Origin: Sapria himalayana
Taxonomy: Eukaryota; Streptophyta; Magnoliopsida; Malpighiales; Rafflesiaceae
Direction: 5' to 3'
NCBI GenBank assembly: GCA_029783825.1
Contig: JAREIK010002629.1
Location: 175,400-239,399 of the forward strand
Length of the DNA: 64,000 bases
The notes below the pieces were generated by a model. It saw only the letters and a list, made by a program, of their open reading frames with translations, was not told the DNA's origin and searched no databases. Made by a program: the position numbers and the translations under genes. Of this stretch, positions 44,312 to 56,199 are shown one piece after another. The stretch's first letter is position 1; the number at the start of each line of letters is the position of its first letter.

Positions 44312-47300
44312 GATTAGTTTGTAGGTATATAACCACTTGGTTAATACCTAAATTGCTGATTTGTTTGTAAATAAATAACCAATTTGTTAGTAGGTAAATA
44401 ACCAATTGGTTAGTAGGTAAATAACTGATTGGTTAGTATGTAGATAACTGATTAGTTAATTGAAAAATAATTGATTGGTAATAACCATTTGGTTAATAAG
44501 TAAATAACCGAATGGTTATTAGGTAAATAACAAATTGGTTATAGAAAAATAACTGATTGGTTAGAAGGTAAATAACAGTTTGGTTTGTAGGTAAATAACT
44601 GATTAATTAGTACATATATAACTGATTGGTTAGTAGGTAAATAATCCATGATTAGCAGGTAAATAACCAAGTGGTTAGTAGATAAATAACCCATTGGTTA
44701 GTAGGTAAATAATCCATGATTAGCATGTAAATAACCAAGTGGTTAGTCGATAAATAACCCATTGGTTAGTAGGTAAATAATCCATTGGTTAATTACTAAG
44801 TAAATAGCCAATTGGTTAGTAGATAAATAACCCAATGGTTAGTAGGTGAATAATCCATTGGGTACTAGGTAAATAACCAATTGATTAGTAGGTAAATAAC
44901 CGATTGGTTAGTAGGTAAATAACTGATTGGTTAGTAGTTAAATAATCATTTGGTTAGTTGGTAAACAAGTAATTGGTTAGAAAGAAAATAACCATTTAGT
45001 TAGAAGGTAAATACCTGATTGGTTAGTAGGTTAATAATTGATTGGTTAGTAGGTAAATAAGAGATTGGTTAGTAGGTAAATAACTGATTAGTTAAAAGGT
45101 AAATAACTAATTGGTTAGTAAGTAAATAAGAGATTGTTAGTAGGTAAATAATAGATTGGTTAAAAGGTAAATAACCAATTGGTTAAAAGGTAAATAATCA
45201 ATTGGTTAGTACTAAAAAATAATTGATTAATAGGTAAATAATTGATTTGTTAGTAGGTAAATAAATAATTGTTTAGAAGATAAATAATAGATTGGTTAGT
45301 AGGTAAATAACCAATTGGTTAGTAGGTAAATAACTGATTAGTTATTTGTAAATCACTGATTTGCTAGTATGTAAATAATTGATTATTTATAAGAAAATAA
45401 CCAATTGGTTTGTTGATAAATTACTAATAGGTAAATTACTTATTGGATAGTAAGTAAACTACTAATTGGTTGCTATGTAAATTACCGATTGGTTAGTATG
45501 TAAATTATCAATTGGTTTGTAGGTAAATAATAGATTGGTGAGAAAGTAAATATTAGATTAGTAATAGGTAAATAACCAAATGGTTAGTATGTAAATAACT
45601 AATAGATTAATAGGTATATAATCATTTGGTTAGTTGGTAAATAACTGATTTGTTAGTAGGTAAATAATTGATTGATTAGTATGTAAATAACCAATTTGTT
45701 ACTAGTTAAATAACCGATTGTTTAGTAGGTAAATAACCAATTAGTTAGTAGGTAAAGAAGTCACTAGTTAGTGGGTAAATAACTGATTTGTTAGTAGATA
45801 ACTGATTAGTAAGTAAATAATCGATTTCTAAGTAGGTAAATAACTGATTGGTTATTTGTTAAACAAATAATTGGTTAGTAGGTTAATAACTGATTGGTTA
45901 GTAGGTAAATAACAGATTGATTAGTATGTAAATAACTAATTGGTTAGTAGGTAAATAATTAATTGGTTTGTTAAAAAAATAACTGAAGGTTAGTTTATAA
46001 ATAAGTGATTGGTTAGTAGGGAAATAACTGATTGGTTAGTAGGTAAATAACCAATTGTTTCTAGGTAAATAACAGATTGGTTAATAGGTAAATGACCGAT
46101 TGGTTAATAGGTAAATAACCAAATTGTTATTAGGTAAATAACAGATTGGTTAGTAGGTAAAAAATCAATGGTTAGTAGGTAAATAACTAATTTGTTAGTA
46201 GAAAAATAATTGATTTAATAGTAGGTAAATAAAGGATTGGTACTACGTACATAACCAATTAGTTTGTAAGTAAATAAATAATTGCTTAGTAAGTAAATAA
46301 TTAATTGGTTATTTGATAAATTATTGATTAGTTAGTCAATAAATACAAATTGGTTAGTGAGTAAATTATTGATGGGTTAGTAGTTAAATTACTGATTGAT
46401 TAGTAGGTAAATTACTTATTGGTTAATAGGTAAATTTCCAATTTGTTTGTAGGTAAATTAACAATTGGTTAATGGGTAAATTATCAATTTATTAGTTGGT
46501 AAATTATGAATTTGTTAGTAGTTAAATTACTGATTGGTTAGTAGGTAATTTATGATAGGCTGGTAAAAAAATTACCCATTGGTTTGTAAAAAAATTATTG
46601 AATTGTTTGCAGGAAAATTATCGATTGGTATGAAGGGAAATTATTGTAAGATTTGTGGATCAAATACCAATTGGTTTGTAGGAAAATTACGAATTGGTTT
46701 GTAGATAAATTATTGATTAGTTTGTAGATAAATAACCAATTGGTTAGCAAGTTAATTAATAATTGTTTAGTAAAAAAATAATCAATTAGTTTGTAGGTAA
46801 ACAACTGATTGATTAGTATATAAATAACCAATTGGTTAGTAGGTAAATAATCAATTTGTTAGTAGGTAAATAATGAATTGGTTTGTAAGTAAATAACCAA
46901 TTGGTTAGTAAGTAAATTATCGATTGGTTTCTAGGAAAATAATCGATTGGTTACTAAGTAAATTATCAAATGGTTAGTAGTTAAATAACCAATTGGTTAG
47001 TAGGTAAATAATATATTAGTTGTAGTTATATAACCAATTGGTTAGAATGTAAATAACCGATAGGTTAATAGTTAAATAGTCATGTAAATAAATGATTTAG
47101 TTAGTAGGAAAATATTTGATTGTTAACCAATTTGTTACAAGTTAAATAACCAATTGGTTAGAAGTTAAAATAACCAATTGGTTAGAAGGTAAATAACCAA
47201 TTGGTTAGTAGGTAAATAACCCTTTGGTTAATTTGTAAATAACTGATTTGTTAGTAGGTAAATAACCAATTAGTTAGTAGGTAAATAACCTATTGGTTAT

Positions 47301-50300
47301 TAGGTAAATAATCATTTTTTTAGTGGGAAAATAACCAATTGGATAGTTGGTAAACAAATGATTGGTTAGTAGGTAAATAAAGGATTGGTTAGTAGGTAAA
47401 TAAAGGATTGGTTAGTATGTAAATAACTGATTAGTTACTAGGTAAATAACCAATTAGTTAGTAGGTAATTAACTGATTGGTTATATGTGAATAACCATTT
47501 GGTTAGTAGGTAAATAAGCGATAGGTTAGTTAGTAAATAAGTAATTGGTTTTTAATTAATTAACTAATTGGTTAGTAGGTAAATAATTGGATGGTTAAAT
47601 GTATATAACCAAATGGTTATTAGATAAATAATTGATTGGTTGGTAAATAAATAACTGATTGCTTAGTAGGTAAATAACTGATTGCTTAGTTGGTAAATAA
47701 CCAATTTGTTATTCTGTAAATAAACAATTGGTTACTACATAAATAACAGATTAGTTTGTATGTAAATAACTAATTATTTAGGAGGTAAATTTCTGATTGT
47801 TTAATTCGTAAGTTACTAATTAGGTAGTAGGTAATTTACTGATTGGTTAGTATGTAAATTACTAATATGTTAGTAGGTAAAGTTTTTTTTTGGATAATAG
47901 TTAAATTTTTGATTGGTTAGAAGCTAAATTACTGATTGGTTAGGAGGTAATTAACAATTGGTTAGCATATAAATTACCGATTGGTTAGTTGGTAAATTAT
48001 CGATTGGTTAGTAGGTAAATTACTGATTGGTTAGTCGATAAATTTCCAATAGGTTTAGTAGGTAAATTACCTATTGGTTTTTTAGGTAAATTACTGATTG
48101 GTTTGTAGGAATATTACCGATTGGATTATAGGTTAAATTATCTATTTGTTTGTAGATAAATTACCGATTGGTTTATAGGTAAATAACAAATTGCTTAGTA
48201 GGTAAAATATCAATTGATTAGTAAATAAATAACAGATTGGTTAGTATTCAAAAACTGATTGGTTAGTAGTTAAATAACCAATTGTTTAGTAGGTAAATAA
48301 CCAATTGTTAATAGGTATATAATCAATTGGTTAGTAAAAAAATAACTAATTGGTTAGTAAGTAAATATCCGATTCTTTAGTAAGAAATAAGAAATTGTTT
48401 AGTAGGTAAATAGCCGGGTTAGAAGGTAAATAACTGATTGTTTAGTAGGTAAATAAATCAATCATGTGCAAGTAAATAACCAATTAGTTAGTATGTAAAT
48501 AACTAATTAGTAGTGTGTAAATAACCAATTGGGTTAGTGGGTAAATAACTGATTAGTTAGTAGATAAAAAACCAATTGGTTAGTAGGTAAATAACTGATT
48601 AGTTAGTTGGTAAATCACTAATTTATTAGTATGTAAATAATTGATTGGTAAGTAGGTTAATAACTAATTGGTTATTAGGTAAATAATTGATTATTTAGTA
48701 AATAAATAACCAATTCGTTAGTAGGTAAATACCCAATTGTTTATAATGTAATTAACCATTTGGTTAGTAGGTATATAACCGAATAGTTAGTAGGTAAATA
48801 ATTGATTGGTTTGTAAGTAAATAAAAGTTTGGTAAGTAGGGAAATAAGTGATTGGTTAGTAGGTAAATAACCAATTAGTTGATAAATAATCAATTAGTTG
48901 GTAAATAACCAATTGATTAATATGTAAATAACTAATTGGTTAGTATGTAAATAACTGATTGGTTAGTTGGTAAATAACTAATTGGTTAGTATATAAATAA
49001 TTGATTGGTTAGTCGGTAAATAACTGATTGGTTAGTTGGTAAATAACTGATTGGTTAGTTGGTAAATAAATGATTGGTTAGTATCTAAATAAATGATTGG
49101 TTAGAAGGTAAATAACCAATTGGTTAATAAGTAAATTATCGATTGGTTAATAGGTAAATAACTGATTAGTTAGAAGGTAAATAACTAATTGTTTAGTAGG
49201 TAAATAACTGATTGGTTAATATATAAATTATCAATTGGTTAGTAGGTAAATTACCAATTGGTTAGTAAGAAATTATTGATTAGTTAGTAGGTAAATTATT
49301 GATTGGTTAGTAGGTAATTTATATATTGGTTAATAGATAAATCACAAATTGGTTTGTACGTAAATTACCAATTGGTTATTAGGTAAATTAACTATTGGTT
49401 AGTCTGTAAATTTTTGATTGGTTAGTAGTCAAATTACAAATCAGTTAGTAGGTAAATTTCTGATTGGGTAGTAAGTAAATTTACAATTGGATAGTAGGTA
49501 AACTACTGATTTGATAGTAGGTAAATTACTGATTGGTTAGCAAGTAAATTATTGATTGGTTAGTAGGTAATTTACTAATTTATCAATTGGTAAATTACTC
49601 ATTGGTTAGTAGGTAAATTACTCATTGGTTAGTAGATAGATTATGGATTGGTTAGTAAATAAATTAACAATTAGTTTTTAGGTAAATTATCGATTGGTTA
49701 GTCGATAAATTACCAATTGATTAGTAAGTAAATTACTAATTGGTTAGTCGGTAAATTTCAGCTTGGTTGTTAAATTACTAATTGGTTTTTGAGTAAATTA
49801 CTGATTGGTTTGTTGGAAAACTACAGATTGGTTTGTAGGTAAATTACCAATTGGTTTGAAGGTTATTTACTAATTATATTATAGTTAAATTTTTGATTGG
49901 TTAGTAGGTCAATTACTGATTGATTTGTCGAAAAAATATTGATTGGTTTATAGTTAAATAACCAATTGGTTAGTAGATAGATTACCGATTGGCTAATAAA
50001 TAAATAACCTATAGGTTAGTAGGTAAGCAAACATTTGGTTAGTAGTTAAATAACTGATTGGTTAGTAGGTAAATACCCAATTATTAGTAGGTTTATAATT
50101 GATTCATTAGTAGGTAAATAGCTAATTGGTGAGTAGGTAAATAACCGATTGATTAAAGGTAAATTACTGATTGGTTAGTAGCTAATAACTGATTGGTTAG
50201 TATCTAAATAACTTATTGGTTAGTAGGTAAATAACTGATTGGTTAGTATTTAAATAACTGATTGGTTAGTATCTAAATAACTAATTGGTTAGTATCTAAA

Positions 50301-50372
50301 TAACTGATTGGTTAGTAGGTAAATAATTGATTGGTTATTAAGTAAATAACTAATTATTTTGTAGGTAAATAA
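44312..50372. repeat. 6-kb tandem array of degenerate 23-bp units, ~260 copies
   Basis: The unit core is ATTGGTTAGTAGGTAAATAA plus three variable bases (CTG, CCA, TTG and others). Spacing is 23 bp in the cleanest stretches, for example 50,220-50,330. Units diverge by substitutions and single-base indels, but the array is continuous. Where the variable bases are CCA, the junction forms the palindrome AACCAATTGGTT. Every good unit has an inverted CCAAT (ATTGG). The minus frame at 46,595-46,831 is a translated shadow. It lies between two CACTA coding modules that point away from each other. Confidence 0.97.
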
Positions 50373-50384
50373 GGAAAAGTGAAA

Positions 50385-50745
50385 TGAGATTTATCTCTAT
50401 GACAATGTAGATAATGATATGTTTGAAATTTTCAAGTCTTTGGGTAAAGCAATTAGTGCTGAAGGGAAAATGTATCTAGCAAACTATGAATATACTGCTG
50501 CTCATCTATATGTCCTAATGAATTACCCAAAGGTTCAACTATTCATTGAGTAAATATTTCCTAATAGTCAAATGACATCTATTAAGCATTATAAATTATT
50601 ATTTCCTATCAATTTATCAATAATTTTTAATTTTTTTAGTGATTTTGTTACAGATAAACGTAAATAGTTTCCTAACATAGATGAATATGTTATCAATGCC
50701 GTGATGGTGCAAGAATTTCCATCACTTTTTGAAAAATACATATGA
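50385..50745 (+). pseudogene. CACTA R transposase, C-terminal part of the TNP2/DUF4218 region
   Basis: Right after the array, the + strand reads 'EIYLYDNVDNDMFEIFKSLG', 'YEYTAAHLYVLMNYPKVQLFIE' then a stop at 50,550, an apparent intron ending TTGTTACAG at 50,654, and an exon 'IDEYVINAVMVQEFPSLFEKYI'. The 'A..YVL.N...V..FI' and 'EFP..F..YI' wording fits the end of DUF4218 in TNP2-type transposases. Everything upstream (Transpos_assoc, catalytic domain, most of DUF4218) is missing and replaced by the 23-bp array. Confidence 0.65.
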
Positions 50746-50879
50746 TCACTTATAATGAAAATCATAAAATAATTGTATTGTTCTAATAAATATATACAAT
50801 CGTAATCTAAATAATCTACTTAATTTTGATTACATGATCATTATCGTGCACATAAAATTTCCAATCATTTTCTTCGAAG

Positions 50880-51601
50880 TATAGGCTTATAGCATGAGGT
50901 CCCCTAAGAGAGGTTAAAACATACAATGGTTACTGTGTGAATGATTTTAAATTTCACACTAAATCATATGGTAGCTACCGGGTAACAGACAATACGGGGG
51001 TATGCATTAAAGGATCCGTATACAATGAAACTGAATATGACTATTACGGGACTCTGGTAGAAGTGATCGAGTTAGAATCTGAAGCTGTCCTAGTTAAAAA
51101 AAAACTATTTTATTCAAATGTGAAAGGTTTGACCCAACACCAAATGTTGGTATTGTTGTCCATCCTCGATATAAACTTATCGATGTGCACGATAAAAAAT
51201 GATTCAACAAGTAATATCCTTTTGTCTTAGCAGTACAAGCATCATAGGTTTTTTATTGTGAATATTCGAGTCGAACTGGTCCTAGAAAGGATTGGAAAGC
51301 TATGTGCAAGATAGAATAAAGGGCTCAAATTGACATCCTCACATCACCAAGTACTGATTTCATAGTATCAGCCTTTCAAAATGATAACAATGATGTTATA
51401 ATCGAAGTTGTGGTGGGGGATGAATATGTCCTTTTAGTCACATCTTCTGAGATGGATACAAGTGGGGATGTAGATGTTGATGAAAATTTAATTGATAATG
51501 AGGAAGAAATGAGTGATTAATAGGAGTTTGAAAATGATGTTACTACATCTGAAGAAGAAGAAGACAAACTAGATTTTGATGATTCTGATTCAAATGAGTA
51601 G
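50880..51601 (+). pseudogene. CACTA R transposase DUF4216 domain and acidic tail
   Basis: Follows the DUF4218 remnant. It reads 'LREVKTYNGYCVNDFKFHT' (a stop shortly before), 'TDNTGVCIKGSVYNETEYD', 'YYGTLVEVIELE', then a 1-bp shift near 51,100 to 'DPTPNVGIVVHPRYKLIDVH', 'YPFVLAVQAS', 'FYCEYSSRTGPRKDW'. The same domain occurs in CACTA L but the two are clearly diverged (different subfamilies). The tail has 'DENLIDNEEEMSD', two stops, and 'SEEEEDKLDFDDSDSNE' before the final stop at 51,601. Acidic ends are usual in this family. Three stops and at least one frameshift. Confidence 0.88.
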
Positions 51602-51680
51602 ACAGTGAGTTTTATGTTATTTTAATTATTAATCATTTTTGTTTATTTTCATTGCTTAATGTATTTTTTACAGATATGAC

Positions 51681-53445
51681 ATGTGGAGAGGTAGAGGCAG
51701 CACATTGCAAGGTCGTATGAGTTATGGAATAAGCAGCACGGCCTCAGGTATGCCCGAAACTAGTAGAGGGTCATGGGTGGATGAGACGCCACAGCAGACA
51801 AAGATGATTGTGAATGTACCTTAGTAAGAGCATCAACTGACCGATAAACATAATGATCCTGAGATTTTGATAAATAATCAATAGACGTGGGAGAGGATGG
51901 AGAGGATGGATATGTTGGAGAGTCTTCCTCAGAGCACCATACATACGAGAGTCTCCATATTGCTCAGTTTGATCCGACAATTGATAATCCGTAAGATATA
52001 AAACTCAACAAATGATTTATCAATTTATTATTTTATTTCTTACTTGCTAATAAATTTTTGGTTACAGGATGAACTCAGAGTCATTTGGTTCCATTTTTTG
52101 GGTTTTGAGGACAATTTTCAATAAGTCCTTTAAACCTAATGGACATAATTGGAAGTCACTCACACATAGAGACTAAATGATGATTTGGAAAGAATTTAAG
52201 ATAAAAATTACTACCTAAAAATTTTTACATCTTTTATGTATTCATTTGTTCACTGATTAAAAATTATTTCTTTATAATTGCATAAAATTTATAGGTGGAC
52301 ACGGCCAAAGGAGGCGGTCAAAATTATGTTCAACAAACATGCTGCCAATCGGTATAAAGACACCATGTATGAGATCAAAGATAAATGATTTAAGAAGAAA
52401 GAAAAAGATTCAAGTGTCCCAGATCATTTTCAAGGAGTGGTGGAGCAGATGGATAGATTCAGATTATAAGAAGAGGTGTGATAAACAGAGCGACAATCAT
52501 CACTCAGAGAGGGCTGGGGAGGGCAGTGGCATGTCTACACACACTTGTGGATCTCACTCTATGCGTGAGCATGAACGAGCATTATTATTTCTAATTTATA
52601 CTTTTTATGTTTATTACTTTGTAAAATATGTTCAATTATGCCTAAATTTCATTTATCATAAGAACTTTTTTTTTTCAATTTAATTAACGTATGCATTGTG
52701 TGTAATTATAGACACGCAAGATGGGTAAGAAGCCCAGTACTCATCGCTTATTCAGATACACGCACATGAAGGCTCATGATGATAAGACTTTCATTGATCA
52801 GAGATCTCATGCAGCAAATGTAGGTTTAAATAAAAAATATTAACTTTTCTTTTTTTTTGTATATAAATTGAAAAACTTTTTGTATATTTTTATTAGGCGA
52901 GATATGAGGAAATATTAGCTGCTGTGACTCAAACGTATTCCCAATCTACCTCAGGTTCATGTGATGGTGCACCAAGTAGTTCTCATTCAGCAGCTCCACC
53001 AGTTGATACGAATCAGATTTGGTATGCGGCTATTGATGGCAAAAAGAAGATGCCCATCTATAGCGTCAGTTCTTCGACATCATCATTCTACTCGCAAAGA
53101 CGACCAGACTATGAAGCTGAATTTTCAGGACTAGTTTCGAATTTGTTCTCGAAGATGGATGAATTTTAAGAATGGATGCAAAATTCAATACAGTTTCAGT
53201 TGGCCGATACCGAGCGACGCATGATCGAGTATGAAGATGATAGGGATGAGTTGCGTATGCATTTTGACTGGCTTACAAAGAAGTTTCAGGAAGGAGGACA
53301 ACAGTTCAACCTTGAAGATCTACCTCGGATTTTTTGGCGTAATGCTCTAGCTATAGCATCTACTCAATCACCTACAGCAGCACCTACAGCAACCGCATCA
53401 GGACTAGCAGTAGCAGATAGCTATATCCCAATGCCCGATATCTAA
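51681..53445 (+). CDS. CACTA R TNPA-like (Ptta/En/Spm) gene, nearly intact
   Basis: Multi-exon DNA-binding accessory gene of the element. Exon 1 starts at 51,681 with the Arg/Gly-rich 'MWRGRGSTLQG'. Exon 2, about 52,073-52,217, is poorly preserved. Exon 3 from 52,295 (after TATAG) reads 'WTRPKEAVKIMFNKHAANRY' and, after shifts, 'RAGEGSGMSTHTCGSHSMRE' (HTGGS hallmark with Gly to Cys). Exon 4, 52,712-52,819, reads 'MGKKPSTHRLFRYTHM' and 'FIDQRSHAAN', with a GT..AG intron at 52,820-52,896. Exon 5, 52,897-53,445, encodes 'ARYEEILAAVTQTYS', a Ser-rich region, and a coiled coil. One stop at 53,167 (F-stop-E). Ends at the stop at 53,443-53,445. At least two lesions make function doubtful. Confidence 0.85.
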
Positions 53446-53740
53446 TTGTGTGGACCATAAACATCGTAGTATGACGATTATAAAACTAGGTTGTACGATT
53501 GAGTGTATTACACATTTTTTTTCAATGTCTTAAACTTTGATTTTAGATTTAATTGTTTTATTTTCTTTTGATGTTATTAATATATATTTGCAGTATATAT
53601 AGTTGTTTGTTAGAGTTAATTGAATTTTTTTTGTTATGTTATTTTTAAATGTTTCTACAGTAACTACATCAAAATTGGAAGTGAATTGGATATTTTTTTG
53701 TGGTATGTGCTATAGTTTTTGCATAAACTACAGAAAAGAT
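53446..53740 (+). other. 3' non-coding region of the TNPA-like gene
   Basis: T-rich, with no conserved coding motif; the frame at 53,636-53,851 continues into the subterminal repeats and is not a gene. Confidence 0.6.
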
Positions 53741-54289
53741 GAAAAAAAAAATTTGATCAATAATTACCGAACGAATTGCGACCAAACCGACCAAAATTTT
53801 TTAATATTAATGGTCGATAAAAGATCATCAAATGATGTGTATTACTATTAAAGATCAATTACCGACCAATGATTTTAAACGATTTTGGTCGATTTTTTGT
53901 CATAATTTTTTCGGTTATTACCGACCATTTTGTGAACGTTTACCGACCTATGCTTTTTGTCGGAAAATGGTTGGAATATAGTCGGTAATTTTTTGTCAGT
54001 GGATGGTCTACAAATGGTCGTTAATTACCGACCATTTAAAGACTATGTACCGACCTAATTATTTTGGTCGGAAAATTATCAGAATATACTTGATAAATGT
54101 TTGTCAGCAAAGGATCAGTAAATCAGTAATATACCAACCGACTAATTTTTCTTCGGTAAAAAAATTAGGGACGAAAAAAATTGTGACCAATTAGTTTGGT
54201 CGGTGTATGGTCGCAAATTTGTATACCGACCAAAAAATACGAATTAGTGACCAAATAATTGGTTGGTAATTCGGTTAATTTTAGTAGTG
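53741..54289 (+). repeat. CACTA R 3' subterminal repeats and terminus
   Basis: A dense cluster of ACCGACCA/TTGGTCGG words in both orientations (at least a dozen between 53,765 and 54,230, e.g. 'attaccgaccaat', 'tttggtcgga', 'gtataccgaccaaa'). The end, TTTTAGTAGTG at 54,279-54,289, reads CACTACTAAAATTAACCGAA outward, a canonical CACTA terminal inverted repeat. The frame at 54,003-54,194 is a shadow. No matching 5' end is present in the window. Confidence 0.92.
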
Positions 54290-56180
54290 GGCATCGTAAC
54301 AATAGTTAGAAAGACAAAATGTATAGTCTTGACCATTCTAAGTGTCATGACATTCTAAAACATGAAAGCTACCAAAGCCACACCCCATTCTCAATACTAT
54401 GATTGTATGTTCTAGAGATGCAAAGTTAAAGCTATAACACTCCATAATGTAAAGAATTTTTACTTAAAGTTTGCATCCATAAACATCCATGCAAGTATAA
54501 TAGCACAAAATGAGTGATTTTAAGAAAGTTTTATTGCATGATAAAAGAGACAAAAAGCTAAGTTTTGGAGGTAATTTTTATCCAAAGGGGAGATCCACGA
54601 GCAAAATGGTAATGCAATGCACAAACATAAACTTTAAGGAGATGGGGCTATATGAATTTTGACTCCACATAGGCACAAATTTGAGGCTCAAGAAAGAGTA
54701 TTTTGAGTTTAGAATTTTGTTTAGGTCACTTTGAAGGCTATCATTGTGAATCCAAAATTCTACAAAGTTTATTTTAAATTATCTCATATGAATTCATCCT
54801 CAATGTTAGGCTAAATTAAGGTCTACGGTTATTATATTTGATTTCATACGATGGATGACTAATGAATAGTTTTTATGTTTAGATTTTGTTGTAGTTAGGA
54901 TATTGATGAATATGGTATTTATGTAGAACTAAAATTAGAATTTTACTATTAATTAATTTGTACATATTACCATGGTGAATGGTAACAGATGAAATATGAA
55001 TAACACTTATTTATAATGATAGAAAGGAAGTGACAACCTTTATGATCATGATATAGGAGACAAATTAATATGTCAAAATATAATTTTGAGGTAAGTTAAT
55101 CGAATGAGTATAGTTTTTAAAAAGTCAAAAATATGAATATTTTTATAAACTAATTCATTGTGCATATCTTAGATGAACTAACTATCAATTGATATAAGGG
55201 TCTTATAAAATATTTTCTTAAGAGTTTTATATTTAGTATAAAAATTTCATGTCATTATGGTATATGGTAAAGATAAATCATGAGACATGCATGAGTGAAG
55301 ATAACTTATAAAGTGGTGACAATCCTATGAGTTACTTCCTATCATATGATTCATAAACATGTAATTTGGGGTTAAGTATATGTTAATTGTATGAGTACTA
55401 TACTTTTAAATTTGAAAGTACAAATACTTTTAATACCATATTAGTTTATGTCTTTATAACACTTGAGGTCAGAGAATAAGAATGCATATACGAAGTAATC
55501 ATCAAGAATATTTAATGAGTTACCTAAAAGGTATGAACTTATGAATGATACTTGTGCATAGATGATTTATTATTTCAATATTAAATTACTAAGTGGATAG
55601 CTGAGTGGTTCATCATTGGGGAGGACCTAATAATATATAATTATCTTTATACTAGTAGACCACTATGATATTTTCACAATAATTCTACCTTCATTTTAAT
55701 AACAAGCATATTAATAATCAAGCTATTTGGACTAGTCATCAATTATAATAAAATATATCAATCCTAGAATCTATGAGTCTTACTAAAATCTCAATTTTAT
55801 TTTTTTAACTAGAATTATATTTTATTTATTTTGGTTGATTGAACTACCTACATAATTTCTCTGGGGTTGAAATCTAAATGAAAGTCAACTTTACTAATTA
55901 TATGACCCATATATTTATAGGATTGGTTGGATGAGAAATCCTCATCTAATAAAATTTTAAGATATTACCTAATCCTAAAAATTAGGCAATATAACTAAGA
56001 CACAATATGTTTTTTACACCATAACCGAGGATTATTTAGTTTGGTTATTAAACTTTCATTAACATAACTATCCTTGAAAAAGGATAGTTCTATTATTAGT
56101 AGTTTGGATATTAATATCTTGATTGTGAACATTGATTTACATTGCTTTTGTTGTGTTTATTATTTGTATCTTTCTTGTTA
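54290..56180 (+). repeat. Athila-like LTR/leader unit B1
   Basis: Plus orientation, same family as 2.5-4.6 kb. It contains a TATA-like TATAATAG at 54,496, the 'gaggctatcattg...aatccaaaattctac' phrase repeated at 57,815 and 59,488, 'ttcctaatgttaggctaaatt'-type text, and 'gttgattgaactacc' blocks. The CACTA R terminus abuts it at 54,289, so the CACTA element inserted here or a rearrangement joined them. Confidence 0.6.
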
Positions 56181-56199
56181 GTATTTTTTTATTTTATTT

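Noticed and set aside
46595..46831. 78-codon frame with a repeating Leu/Tyr/Asn pattern
   Set aside because: It is a translation of the 23-bp array (three units make 23 codons), not a repeat protein.
44312..50372. CRISPR-like array
   Set aside because: Units are contiguous and degenerate, with no unique spacers, and the context is a plant genome with CACTA elements.
44312..50372. Telomere-like repeat because of GGTTAG words
   Set aside because: The plant telomere unit TTTAGGG is absent; GGTTAG is part of a 23-bp unit.
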